A DNA stretch of 64,000 bases from Thermoplasmata archaeon (lineage in GTDB: Archaea > Thermoplasmatota > Thermoplasmata > Thermoplasmatales > Thermoplasmataceae): contig JAJZZM010000004.1 of NCBI GenBank assembly GCA_021797555.1, positions 1 to 64,000 on the forward strand. The letters are read 5' to 3'. Positions 35,033 to 44,972 of this stretch are shown piece by piece. Within the stretch, counting starts at the first letter, position 1, and each line of letters starts with the position of its first letter. The position numbers and the translations under genes are program-made. The notes under the pieces are model-generated. The model made no database searches, was not told the origin of the DNA, and worked only from the letters and a program-made list of their open reading frames with translations.

Positions 35033-38000
35033 ATGATATACAGGGACCAATTTAAGGTAGAAGATACATTGCCATTTCTGGATGATGTAATATGCGAATG
35101 GTTTAATAATAAATATAATGATTTAAGCGAACCACAGAGAAAGGCACTGCCATTGATCCATGATAAAAAAAATGTTTTAGTATCATCACCTACAGGAACA
35201 GGAAAAACATTAACCGGATTCTTATCCATAATCAATGAATTGTTTATAAAAGCTAAAAATAATGAACTTGAGGACAAGATATACTGTGTTTATATTTCAC
35301 CTTTAAAAGCACTGGCAAATGATATAAATAAAAATTTGAATGAACCGTTAAAAGAAATATATGAAATAGCTAAAAACCAGGGCTTAAAAATCCCGGAAAT
35401 ACGTGTTGGGGTACGGTCCGGAGATACAGACCAATCCGAAAGAAATAAAATGCTAAAGAAACCACCGCATATATTAATAACAACACCGGAATCATTATCT
35501 TTAGCACTCACTGCAAATAAGTTTAGGGAAAAATTTTATGGTGTTGAATATGTTATTGTTGACGAAATACATGAGGTTTCGGCAACAAAAAGAGGTTCAT
35601 TATTATCACTGAATTTGGAGAGGTTAGATAATATAGCCGGCAACTTTGTGAGAATAGGATTATCTGCAACACAGGCTCCCCTGGATTTAATAGCAACATA
35701 TTTATGTGGCTATGACGGTGATAAAAAAAGGGATTTTGAAATAATAGAGGTAAATACAAACAAATACCTGGATTTAAAGATAATAACGCCTGTGAAAGAT
35801 TTAACCATGGTAAGCTATGAGGTTGCAAATGAAAAAATGTATGATATTTTGGTAGACCTTGTAAATAGCCATAAAACAACATTAATATTTACAAATACAA
35901 GAAGTTCTACAGAACATGTTGCAATGCGGTTAAAGGCTATGGGCATAGAAAATATAGAGGCACACCATTCATCCTTAGGAAAGCAAACAAGGATAGAAGT
36001 AGAAAATAAATTAAAAAATGGTGAATTAAAATGTGTCATAACCTCAACGTCGCTGGAACTTGGAATAGATATTGGCTTTATTGATATGGTTATACAGATA
36101 GGAAGCCCGAAATCTGTTTCCAGGGCATTGCAGAGGATTGGCAGGTCAGGTCATGGTGTACGTGATTTGTCCATGGGCAGATTTATTGTTTTCGATTTAG
36201 ATGATTTAATGGAATGTGCCGTCATGACCCGTGCTGCATATGAACATGAAATAGATAAGGTAAGTGTGCCGGTGAATCCACTGGATGTTCTATCTCAGGG
36301 CATAATTGGCATGTCCCTGGAAAAAAACTGGAATTTTGAGGAAGCATATAATTTGATTAAAAATTCATATTCATTTCATACTTTAGATTATAATGATTAT
36401 ATATCTACCTTAAAATATTTATCTGGCCAGATAGAGGGAAATACATTATTTTCAAAAATATGGTATGATGAAAATGAAGAATTATTCGGGAAAAAAAGAA
36501 GTACAAGAATGATTTATTTTATGAATGTTGGAACAATACCTGAGGAAGCAAATTACAATGTTGCCAATGAACGTGGAAGACTAATAGGGCAATTAAGCGA
36601 TAAATTTGTGGAAAGATTAAAACATGGTGATATTTTCGTTCTTGGAGCAAAAACATACATGTTTTTAAGGGTGTCAAGAAATAATATTACTGTAAAGGAG
36701 GCAACGGGAATGAAGCCTACTGTCCCTTCATGGACAGGTGAATTATTGCCAAGGTCATATGATCTTGGTGTTCTAATAGGAAAATTTAGAAAAGAATTAT
36801 ACAGTAAAATAAAAAATGGTGGAGACCCTGAAGACTGGCTTATTAAAAATTACAGGGTTGATCAGGCAGGTGCAAGAAGCTTAATATCATATATAAAATC
36901 ACAGGGCAAATTTGATATTCCCACTGAAAATCATTTATTTATTGAGGGCTATTTAGATAAGGATTTGTATGACATTATATTCCATATACCCTTAGGCAGA
37001 AGGGTTAACGATGCATTATCAAGGGCATACGGCCTTGTAATATCAAATAAATACAATGTAAATACACGGATAAGTGTAAATGACAACGGATTTATGATAA
37101 CACTTAATAGAAAAATTGTAATAAAGGAAATATTAAAATTATTAAATTCAAAAAATTTTGAGGATGTATTAAAAAGGTCTATTATAAATACTGAACTATT
37201 TAAACAGAGATTCAGGTACTGTGCCACAAGGTCACTTATGGTATTAAGAAAATATAAAAGCACCGACATATCTGTTGCAAGGCAGCAGTTGAGAAGTGAC
37301 AAATTATTAAGGGTATTAGAATCTATAAATAATTTTCCGGTTATAAAAGAAGCTTTCAACGAAATAAGAAATGATGTTATGGACGTTGATAATGCGAAAT
37401 TATATATTGAAAATGTAATAGAGAAAAAAGAATATTCAGTAAGGGATTACTCGGATGAAAGCAGCCCATTTTCATATAATTTAATACTATCTGGGGTTTC
37501 TGATATAGTTTTAATGGAGGATAGATCAAAATTATTAAAGGAATTGCAGAATAAATTGCTGGATAGGATATATGGCACTGAGGGCATAGATTTTCTTATA
37601 AAGGATTCAAAATTGGTTGAAAATTATTTTAAGAATAAAATACCCGATATAAAGGATAAAAACACATACATAAAATTTTCAGGTCATTTCCTTTACATAG
37701 ATCCATTTAAAGTAAAATATAACTCCCCATTGAGTCATACATCAATGGATTTAAATGAAATTACACATGATTTAATAAAGGAAGACCAGATAATATATGC
37801 CTTTATCAGGTCTGATCAGTGGGTAAATAAGAATTATTATGGCATAGTGTATAATTTATTTAAAAAAGATATAGAATTAAGCGATGCTGATAAAAATATA
37901 TATAATAACATAGAAAATAAAACCTTTAATGAACTGAAAAAATTAAATTATAATGAGGAGGAAATAAGGGATTCTATTATACATTTAGAATCTTCTTATA

Positions 38001-40129
38001 TGATAAGGAAAAAGATAAAGAATAATTTAACGTATTATATTAAAAATGAAATAAAGCCAGAACCTGGCAATAATAGCTTATATAAGGCAGTAGAATTGAT
38101 ATTATCCTCATATGGGCCGTTGACATACGATGAATTATTAATAAAATTGCCTGTAAATAGTGATTTACTTGAAACAGCATTAAAAAATATGATTGATAAT
38201 GATGCATTAATTTATGATTATATTACACCAATTTTTATAAAACAGTATATGTTAAAATCCGATTTTGATAATATAATAAATAATGTTGATGAAAATATAG
38301 CTGAAAAAAGGATAATCAACTTTTCAATGCCAGTTGAAACAGTAGATGATTATTTCAATAAATATGGATTTGCATTTGATTTGTATGATATAAAAATCAG
38401 GGTAGGTAATTTTGATATAAATAAAATAAATAAAATGGTCAAAAATAATGAATTATTTTATTTAAAAGCAATAAAAAATAAATATGCATATATATCAAAA
38501 TGGTTATTGAATCTATTATATTATTTAAGGGATGAAAAAAATAGCGCAAACGAAGATAAAATACTGGATTATATAAAAAATGGTTATGATACAGACGATA
38601 AACTATTAAAAATAAGTGGCTATGACACATCCGTACTGAAGGCCATTCTTAAGGAACTATTATTCAAGATAAAAATAATCCCTGAAAATGATGCATATAA
38701 AATATATATTCCCGATGAAAATCAAAATAACAATAAGATAATAGAAAAATATGGCCCTGTAACAATGTATGAGCTCTCAAGGTTCTTCTGGTTCAATCCG
38801 GCAAAGATAGATTATACCAAATTAAAGCCATATTATTATAAAAATGAAATTTATTATGGCGATAATAAAACTGATTCAACAGTGAACTCGATAATAGTAA
38901 AAACAAATGATCCGGTAAGCATATATTTAGGCAAATACATAAGAAATGATAGCTATAATTCAAGATTTATATGCAATGGAAAAGAGGAGGCAATGTTCCA
39001 TGTGGAAGAGAAATCCTCGAGCGCATGGATAGAAAATATAGATTTTGAGGACAGCAAAATTCATGAATTTTTGTCATCATTAAATGACATGGCAGATAAA
39101 ATTAACATAACCTCAATAATAATAAATACGGAAAACCAGGAATTAATAGATGAAGCAAAAAAAATGGATTATAAAACGTCAAAAAATGTTATTTATAAAG
39201 GGAATATAGACATATTAAATATAAATAATAGTGATTTATTAGGAATAGCAGTAAAAAGATTTTCCGGAAATAAGATTACATTAAATTATAATTCATTGAA
39301 TAAAATATGTTTGGGATTAAGAAATGATATAGAGGCATCATATTCAGGCGTAAAGAATATTGAATTAAATAATTATTATAATTCATTATTACTTTATAAT
39401 TTTAATGGCCCATTTAATGTAACCGCCTATGGCACAAAAAATGTCATATCAATATATAAAGCTATTAAAAAACGTGATTTGGACAATAATGAGGAAACAA
39501 TTTTAAAGTATTTAATTTCTGAGAATTCTACGGAAAATGAGTTAATAAAGAATATGAGAATAAAATCATTTATAATAAAAGATTCAATAAAAAATCTTTA
39601 TAAAATCAATGCAATTGCAAAGGACAAAAACAGGAAATATGTAACTGTAAATAATGAATACGGTAGAGAGGAGGCAATAGAGGCATTATTAAATTATATA
39701 ATAAATGCTATAGGATTTTTTGACGACAGCATATATGAAAAACTAACAGATGTGTATGCTGATGATATTTACAGGAATATTATAAATAAAATGATTGAAA
39801 ATAATATAATTAGCAAAAAAATTATACCTGAGGAAAGAAAAATTATATATATTTCAAATGATATTGATATAAATAAAATAAAAAATATAAAAATTACAAG
39901 GATTATTGAGCCGAAAGATATAATAGCGCTGTTCTTTAGCGATTACATAAAATCAAATTTTAAATCATTAAACACATATCTATTGTTTATAAATAATTCC
40001 GTAAAATTATCAATAAATGTAAAGAAAAGCGGTAAGTACCTTACGGTAAAATCAATAACTGGAGATAACAAATATAAAGATACTGCAAAAAAAGAATTTA
40101 ATGATCTCGGATATATATTATCATATTAA
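35033..40129 (+). CDS. lhr: Very large Lhr-type superfamily 2 helicase
   Basis: The 1698-residue protein starts with a helicase core: Q-like SEPQRKALP (35-40), Walker A SSPTGTGKT (51-59), TPESL (151-155), the DEIH box (177-180), SAT (211-213), and in the second domain LELGIDIG and QRIGRSGHG. The following winged-helix and Lhr-specific parts reach about residue 850. The remaining 800 or so residues are rich in Asn/Lys/Ile and hold further winged-helix-like units (for example YGPLTYDELLIKLP near 1065 and YGPVTMYELSRFF near 1240). Bacterial Lhr has about 1500 residues with a tandem winged-helix C-terminal region; typical archaeal Lhr has about 900. A role in DNA repair is inferred from the family. 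Confidence 0.88.
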   Translation: MIYRDQFKVEDTLPFLDDVICEWFNNKYNDLSEPQRKALPLIHDKKNVLVSSPTGTGKTLTGFLSIINELFIKAKNNELEDKIYCVYISPLKALANDINKNLNEPLKEIYEIAKNQGLKIPEIRVGVRSGDTDQSERNKMLKKPPHILITTPESLSLALTANKFREKFYGVEYVIVDEIHEVSATKRGSLLSLNLERLDNIAGNFVRIGLSATQAPLDLIATYLCGYDGDKKRDFEIIEVNTNKYLDLKIITPVKDLTMVSYEVANEKMYDILVDLVNSHKTTLIFTNTRSSTEHVAMRLKAMGIENIEAHHSSLGKQTRIEVENKLKNGELKCVITSTSLELGIDIGFIDMVIQIGSPKSVSRALQRIGRSGHGVRDLSMGRFIVFDLDDLMECAVMTRAAYEHEIDKVSVPVNPLDVLSQGIIGMSLEKNWNFEEAYNLIKNSYSFHTLDYNDYISTLKYLSGQIEGNTLFSKIWYDENEELFGKKRSTRMIYFMNVGTIPEEANYNVANERGRLIGQLSDKFVERLKHGDIFVLGAKTYMFLRVSRNNITVKEATGMKPTVPSWTGELLPRSYDLGVLIGKFRKELYSKIKNGGDPEDWLIKNYRVDQAGARSLISYIKSQGKFDIPTENHLFIEGYLDKDLYDIIFHIPLGRRVNDALSRAYGLVISNKYNVNTRISVNDNGFMITLNRKIVIKEILKLLNSKNFEDVLKRSIINTELFKQRFRYCATRSLMVLRKYKSTDISVARQQLRSDKLLRVLESINNFPVIKEAFNEIRNDVMDVDNAKLYIENVIEKKEYSVRDYSDESSPFSYNLILSGVSDIVLMEDRSKLLKELQNKLLDRIYGTEGIDFLIKDSKLVENYFKNKIPDIKDKNTYIKFSGHFLYIDPFKVKYNSPLSHTSMDLNEITHDLIKEDQIIYAFIRSDQWVNKNYYGIVYNLFKKDIELSDADKNIYNNIENKTFNELKKLNYNEEEIRDSIIHLESSYMIRKKIKNNLTYYIKNEIKPEPGNNSLYKAVELILSSYGPLTYDELLIKLPVNSDLLETALKNMIDNDALIYDYITPIFIKQYMLKSDFDNIINNVDENIAEKRIINFSMPVETVDDYFNKYGFAFDLYDIKIRVGNFDINKINKMVKNNELFYLKAIKNKYAYISKWLLNLLYYLRDEKNSANEDKILDYIKNGYDTDDKLLKISGYDTSVLKAILKELLFKIKIIPENDAYKIYIPDENQNNNKIIEKYGPVTMYELSRFFWFNPAKIDYTKLKPYYYKNEIYYGDNKTDSTVNSIIVKTNDPVSIYLGKYIRNDSYNSRFICNGKEEAMFHVEEKSSSAWIENIDFEDSKIHEFLSSLNDMADKINITSIIINTENQELIDEAKKMDYKTSKNVIYKGNIDILNINNSDLLGIAVKRFSGNKITLNYNSLNKICLGLRNDIEASYSGVKNIELNNYYNSLLLYNFNGPFNVTAYGTKNVISIYKAIKKRDLDNNEETILKYLISENSTENELIKNMRIKSFIIKDSIKNLYKINAIAKDKNRKYVTVNNEYGREEAIEALLNYIINAIGFFDDSIYEKLTDVYADDIYRNIINKMIENNIISKKIIPEERKIIYISNDIDINKIKNIKITRIIEPKDIIALFFSDYIKSNFKSLNTYLLFINNSVKLSINVKKSGKYLTVKSITGDNKYKDTAKKEFNDLGYILSY

Positions 40130-40291
40130 TTATGGTGAAAATTCTTCCTGAAGCTCAAGTATAACTTCATTTAAAACATCTTCTAATGTCAAACCTGTGT
40201 ATTCACGGAGTCCCCCCATGTCAGTCCTTAATCTGGCTGTATAGCCATTTCCATCTTTTTCAAATTCAATATTGCATAATAGTTCTTCCAT
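40130..40291 (-). CDS. Small protein, HicB-like in pattern
   Basis: A 53-residue frame starts at the ATG at 40289-40291 and stops immediately after the Lhr gene. The sequence has IEFEKDGNGYTARL, then a G-G-L-R turn, then TGLTLEDVLNEVILEL. This is the strand-strand-helix pattern of HicB/UPF0150 domains, with G-Y-x-A and T-x-E-D/E-A/V. It is shorter than HicB proteins and has no DNA-binding tail. No HicA-like partner is visible, so a toxin-antitoxin role is doubtful. The clear sequence conservation pattern makes it a real gene in my view. Confidence 0.55.
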   Translation of the reverse strand: MEELLCNIEFEKDGNGYTARLRTDMGGLREYTGLTLEDVLNEVILELQEEFSP

Positions 40292-40343
40292 AGTAATCAC
40301 ACATAAATTATATGGTGTATTTAATACTTTTGACTTTATAATT

Positions 40344-41612
40344 CTATATATTATTTTCCGAATAGTATCCCATTATTATGTCTGAAACATTGTTGCCGGT
40401 CCGTCCTGTAATTATAACACCATGGTTTTTTAGCAATGCAGTGTAACTATCATTGTTATTTAAATAATATTCAAGATCGCTTATTTTTGTGGTATTATCA
40501 ACTATGCCACCTGCAGCATCGCTCATGCCATCAATTCCATCGGTACCTATAGAAACAAAAACAAAGTTTTCATTATTTTTCATATTTTTTAATAACCTTA
40601 AAACCAATTCCTGATTTCTGCCACCCCTGCCATTGCCCCTAACATTGACCGTTGTTTCACCACCTCCTACAAAGCTGAAACTGGATTTTTTTATGGAATA
40701 TACAGACCTTAGAACCTTTGCCAGTTCACCGGATACATCATCCACATCACCGTTTATGTTGCTTCCAAGATTTATCGAGTTGGTATCCATATATTCATAA
40801 AATTTATTAACAAAATCATTATTTTTTAATATAATATTGTTCGTTATTTTCTTAAAATATTTATTTTCAATTTTATAATTTTTATAATTATTTATTATAA
40901 TATTTTTAAGTTTATCATCTTTTATATATTTATTTAATAATTTATTAATGTTAAAATCATTATCTGTTTGCTTTAATGGACCGGATGCTATTATTGATAA
41001 GTCATCATATATAACATCCGAGATTATATACGATACAATGTTTGCAGGATATAGATATTTTGATAGTTTGCCATTTTTAACATCCGACAGTACAGACCTC
41101 ATATAGTTTAATGAATATATGTCACCGCCATTTTTCATTATTTCCTTTGATATATTCATTATATCATTTGCACTTACATTATCAACAGGTATTTCAAATA
41201 ATGATGACCCGCCACCTGAAATCAGGACTATTACAAGATCATTTTCATTTAAATCTTTTAAATTGGATAATAATTCCCTTGATGAATTCACTGATAATTC
41301 ACTGATGTATGGATGTGTACCCTTTAAAATATTTAATTCACTATATGCATTTTTATCATTTTCATCCTCTGGAACTATAATGCCCGCATATTTAACTTTG
41401 CCTATTATTTTATTTCTTATACCTGAATACATTTTAAATGAGGCTTTTCCAAAACCGATAACGTATATATTATCATATTCAGTAAAATCGGGATTAAATT
41501 TTTTATTTATAATTTTCTCCGGGGATAATTCATTGAATACTTTTTCTATAATATTAATAAAAAACTTTCTTTTATCATTTGTTGATATATCATTTTTATT
41601 CTTAATGTTCAT
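40344..41612 (-). CDS. Glycerate 2-kinase (GckA/MOFRL family)
   Basis: The enzyme phosphorylates glycerate to 2-phosphoglycerate in the non-phosphorylative Entner-Doudoroff pathway of thermoacidophilic archaea. The 422-residue protein has VIGFGKASFKM, VLISGGGSSLFEIP and SGPL motifs in the first domain. The MOFRL domain follows, with GGGETTVNVRGNGRGGRNQE and STDGIDG-like GTDGIDGMSDAAGG. The order and length are those of archaeal glycerate kinases. The gene is not in an operon: the small HicB-like gene ends 52 bases downstream and the next upstream gene is divergent. Confidence 0.9.
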   Translation of the reverse strand: MNIKNKNDISTNDKRKFFINIIEKVFNELSPEKIINKKFNPDFTEYDNIYVIGFGKASFKMYSGIRNKIIGKVKYAGIIVPEDENDKNAYSELNILKGTHPYISELSVNSSRELLSNLKDLNENDLVIVLISGGGSSLFEIPVDNVSANDIMNISKEIMKNGGDIYSLNYMRSVLSDVKNGKLSKYLYPANIVSYIISDVIYDDLSIIASGPLKQTDNDFNINKLLNKYIKDDKLKNIIINNYKNYKIENKYFKKITNNIILKNNDFVNKFYEYMDTNSINLGSNINGDVDDVSGELAKVLRSVYSIKKSSFSFVGGGETTVNVRGNGRGGRNQELVLRLLKNMKNNENFVFVSIGTDGIDGMSDAAGGIVDNTTKISDLEYYLNNNDSYTALLKNHGVIITGRTGNNVSDIIMGYYSENNI

Positions 41613-41718
41613 ACATGATTAATTAAAATAAAGATTTAATATTATTTATTAAGCATTAATTAATATTATATTTATCGAATAAAAAAAATTAAAATATAAA
41701 TTGCATATTAACTTCCAC

Positions 41719-43245
41719 GTGGCAGAAGAGAATAAAATAAATTCGAATAATGATGCTGGTTATAGGGATTACAGGCATTTGAAATACAATCAATTAACGT
41801 TGAGGCATGCCGTATCACAGGCAATAGGTTTAAACGCACCCGGTGGCACAATAGTTTTATATGTAGCAGGTACAGCAGCATTATTGACATTTACATTTTC
41901 TAAATATCCTGATGGTGCATTTTCAATACCTTTAATTTTATTATTGGCTTTAATTGTGTATTCAATGATGAGTTATTCATCATATGAATTTTCAAAATAT
42001 TTGTCAAGTGCCGGAGGTTATTATACATTCGTTGCCAAAGGCCTCGGAACTGGCTTTGGTTTAACAACAGCATTATCTTATATAAGCTATCAGATTTTAA
42101 GTTTTACCGGTTTCGGCATTCTTGGTTTTATAGGTTTTGCATATGCAATTCTTCCAAGTCTCGGTATAACACTGCCATATGTTAATGTATTGTGGATTCC
42201 AGTTACCATTGCATTTATATTATTTGTAAGCTTTTTGATTTATAAGGGGATAAAACCCTCATTAAAATATGTCTCATATGCAATTTTGATAGAGGTAATA
42301 TTTTTTATATCAACATCTATTTATTTAATAGCAGAAAACCATTCGGCATTAACAGTAAAGCCTTTTACTGCCATACCTGTTGGTGGCAATTTTATTATTT
42401 TAGCAGCAATGATGGTATATGCAATAGGAACTTTTGTTGGTGTTGGCGGTTCAATACCCATTGCCGAGGAAACAAAAAATCCCAAGAAAAATGTGCCATT
42501 ATCAATAATAGCAAGCATATTTATTTTAGGGGCCACAATAATACTTGCTGCATATTCCGAAGTCATATCATGGGGATATTCAAATATGCTTAACTTCGGA
42601 ACCGGGTCCGGAATAGGAGCATATCCTGTTTTATCCATATATAGAAATGATTTCAGTGTTTTTGGATTGCTGCCATTTGCAATATTGTTAATAATAGTTA
42701 TTAACTCATTTTTTACAGCAACGGTTTCCTTAGGCACAAATGCATCAAGGGTATTATTCTCATTATCCAGGGAAAATGTAATACCTGAAAAACTATCAAG
42801 GACAAATAAAAAAGGTGTTCCAGTATATGCAGTTATATTTATAACCATAATTTCATTAATAATAGTTTTATCAACAGGCATAGCCTTTGAATTATTATAC
42901 CCAGGCCAGATTATAGATGCTTTATTATATGCCTCTGTATTTTTATTAGTATTAGAATCACCAATAACATACATTGTTCATATATTGACGAATACATCAT
43001 TATATTTATTTTTGAAGAAGAATGGCAAAAAGGCGCATATAGTAAGGCACATAATAATACCTGGCATATCAAGTGCAACTTTAGTAGGTGCAATCATAGC
43101 AGCAATATATTTTGATTTAAGCGCGCCATATATCTATGGGGTTTATGGCTCTTTGATATGGGTTGCCATAATATTTGGTACGGTATTGATAACATATACA
43201 AGATATAAAAAACATTTAGAAAATTTGGGAGATTTTTCATTATAA
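41719..43245 (+). CDS. APC-family amino acid permease
   Basis: The protein (508 residues from the chosen GTG at 41719) has twelve or more membrane helices. A cytosolic lead-in YNQLTLRHAVSQAIG is followed by the APGGTIVLY helix, then YSSYEFSKYLSSAGGYYTF. The loop IPIAEETKNPKKNVP and the LGTNASRVLFSLSRENVIP region are typical of the APC superfamily. I prefer GTG 41719 because a TATA-like AAAATATAAAT lies about 25 bases before it, giving a leaderless start; a TTG at 41701 would add six residues. The 3' end overlaps pncB by 6 bases. The substrate is unknown. Confidence 0.85.
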   Translation: MAEENKINSNNDAGYRDYRHLKYNQLTLRHAVSQAIGLNAPGGTIVLYVAGTAALLTFTFSKYPDGAFSIPLILLLALIVYSMMSYSSYEFSKYLSSAGGYYTFVAKGLGTGFGLTTALSYISYQILSFTGFGILGFIGFAYAILPSLGITLPYVNVLWIPVTIAFILFVSFLIYKGIKPSLKYVSYAILIEVIFFISTSIYLIAENHSALTVKPFTAIPVGGNFIILAAMMVYAIGTFVGVGGSIPIAEETKNPKKNVPLSIIASIFILGATIILAAYSEVISWGYSNMLNFGTGSGIGAYPVLSIYRNDFSVFGLLPFAILLIIVINSFFTATVSLGTNASRVLFSLSRENVIPEKLSRTNKKGVPVYAVIFITIISLIIVLSTGIAFELLYPGQIIDALLYASVFLLVLESPITYIVHILTNTSLYLFLKKNGKKAHIVRHIIIPGISSATLVGAIIAAIYFDLSAPYIYGVYGSLIWVAIIFGTVLITYTRYKKHLENLGDFSL

Positions 43246-44409
43246 ATTTAAGATGTTATTTATCTCATTTAATGATCTTTTTCTTATAATATTTATATCC
43301 TCATTTTTAATGATTTTACCATTTTCTATATATTTTTCCATAATGTTTTTCATTGTCCCACCACAATCGCATTTTTCTTCGCTTATATTATTCAAAACAG
43401 TTTTGACTTTATAGCATTTATCACAGCGCAGAACATTTTTTATACCTGAAAATTTACCACGCTTTGTTTTATTTACGTCTTCTATGTTTACTATGTCCAT
43501 GGCAAAATCTACCGGTTTTGCAGATGCTATTGATGTACCTATGCCAAAAGCTTCAACACCGGCATTTACCAATTCATTTAAATCCTCTATTTTTATGCCA
43601 CCCGATACCATTATTTTAATGTTTTTATGGTTCCTTATACCTAATTCCCAGCGTATTTCCCTTATTATATTTGGAAAATTTCCCCTCCTGGAAGACGGCG
43701 TGTCAAGTCTTATATAATCTATATCGGGAAATTCATCAGCTGCCTTTATTGCTGCAAACTTTTCATCCATGTATGTATCTATTAAAAAAACCCTGAAATT
43801 AGAATTGTCATGTTGAATTTTCCATGCTTCATCATCACCTAAAATTAATGATAATGCATGTGGCATTGTTCCTGACGCCTCTATGCCTAAAACTTTTGCG
43901 CTTAAAACCCCTGAAACACCAGATGCACCGCCTATATATGCGGATCTGTCTATCATTATTGATATTGCAGGATGCATCCTTCTTATGCCAAATGACATGA
44001 AAGGGATATTATTCAAAATTTTCTTTATCATTGATGAATATGATGATATCCCTGATGCCTGGCATATAAACCCCAATAGGGGCGTTTCAAACTCTGCAAA
44101 ATCTAAATAATTTCCCTCAATTCTTATAAACGGCACAGGTATTCCATTATCATCCCTTGGCCTTATTAATGTCCCCTCAGGAATTGCATATAAATTTATA
44201 TTATGATTTTCAAGCAATGAAACTACATCATTCAAGCCTGTAAAATTTATATAATTATATGCAGATGATGAAATAGTAACCTCCATTGTAACTTTCGGAT
44301 TCACATTTAATTTTTTTAAATATTCCTCTGTTTTGTCGAAATAAACATCTGTTGAACTGCCATTAATTATATCATTTTCATTGGCCATTGCAAATTTACT
44401 CATTTTCAT
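43240..44409 (-). CDS. pncB: Nicotinate phosphoribosyltransferase with zinc ribbon
   Basis: This enzyme turns nicotinate and PRPP into nicotinate mononucleotide. The 389-residue protein resembles the Thermoplasma form: an N-terminal fold with TMEVTISSSAYNY, central GIRRMHP, SGTMPHALSL and MVSGGIKIEDL (phosphate binding), and a C-terminal zinc ribbon (RCDKCYK...CDCGG, near residues 320-350). The gene overlaps pncA by 14 bases, so deamidation and phosphoribosylation of recycled nicotinamide are expressed together. Together with nadM (19708-20226) it covers much of NAD salvage. The 3' end overlaps the convergent permease gene. Confidence 0.9.
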   Translation of the reverse strand: MKMSKFAMANENDIINGSSTDVYFDKTEEYLKKLNVNPKVTMEVTISSSAYNYINFTGLNDVVSLLENHNINLYAIPEGTLIRPRDDNGIPVPFIRIEGNYLDFAEFETPLLGFICQASGISSYSSMIKKILNNIPFMSFGIRRMHPAISIMIDRSAYIGGASGVSGVLSAKVLGIEASGTMPHALSLILGDDEAWKIQHDNSNFRVFLIDTYMDEKFAAIKAADEFPDIDYIRLDTPSSRRGNFPNIIREIRWELGIRNHKNIKIMVSGGIKIEDLNELVNAGVEAFGIGTSIASAKPVDFAMDIVNIEDVNKTKRGKFSGIKNVLRCDKCYKVKTVLNNISEEKCDCGGTMKNIMEKYIENGKIIKNEDINIIRKRSLNEINNILNL

Positions 44410-44950
44410 TTACCTCTTTTATAAATTCTTCACTGCTAATAGCGTTATAGCCATAATTTATTTTAATGTTTTTTAATGCCATTAAATGATTATCCTTATC
44501 TATTGAGGAGCATAAATCTGATACTACTGAAACATCATAATACCTGTAAAATGCACCTGCACATGTATGTAAAACACATATATCCGTACTTATTCCAAAA
44601 ATATACATTTTTTTTATATTTAAAGCCCTTAATAAAGAATCCAAATCCGTATCAAAAAATGCATCATAATGCCTTTTTTTAATTATATAATCCGGGAATT
44701 CCTTTAATTCATTTACAATTTCGGATGAATATGAATTGCCAATAGCATGTTCACCCCAGACCTTAAATTCCGGGTCATTTTTAATATGTGAATCCTTTGC
44801 AAATATAATTTTTATTTTTTTATTTAATTTAATTAATGTTTCTTCTGTTTTTTCTACTGTTTTTAATGCTTCTTCATTGCCAAATTTTCCATTAACAAAG
44901 TCATTTATCATATCCACAATTAAAATGCACTTATTGTTTACAGAATTCAT
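44396..44950 (-). CDS. pncA: Nicotinamidase, isochorismatase family
   Basis: Nicotinamidase hydrolyses nicotinamide to nicotinate and ammonia. The 184-residue sequence has all three catalytic positions: Asp in IVDMINDFV (residue about 13), Lys in KKRHYDAFFDT, and Cys in GISTDICVLHT. Metal ligands Asp and His lie in FAKDSHIKND and GEHAIG. The adjoining pncB gene makes nicotinamide the convincing substrate among isochorismatase-like enzymes. The start is 22 bases from cysS, which lies downstream in sequence but upstream in transcription, so a cysS-pncA-pncB transcript is possible. Confidence 0.92.
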   Translation of the reverse strand: MNSVNNKCILIVDMINDFVNGKFGNEEALKTVEKTEETLIKLNKKIKIIFAKDSHIKNDPEFKVWGEHAIGNSYSSEIVNELKEFPDYIIKKRHYDAFFDTDLDSLLRALNIKKMYIFGISTDICVLHTCAGAFYRYYDVSVVSDLCSSIDKDNHLMALKNIKINYGYNAISSEEFIKEVNENE

Positions 44951-44972
44951 GTTCGCACATCCGTTTTAAATA

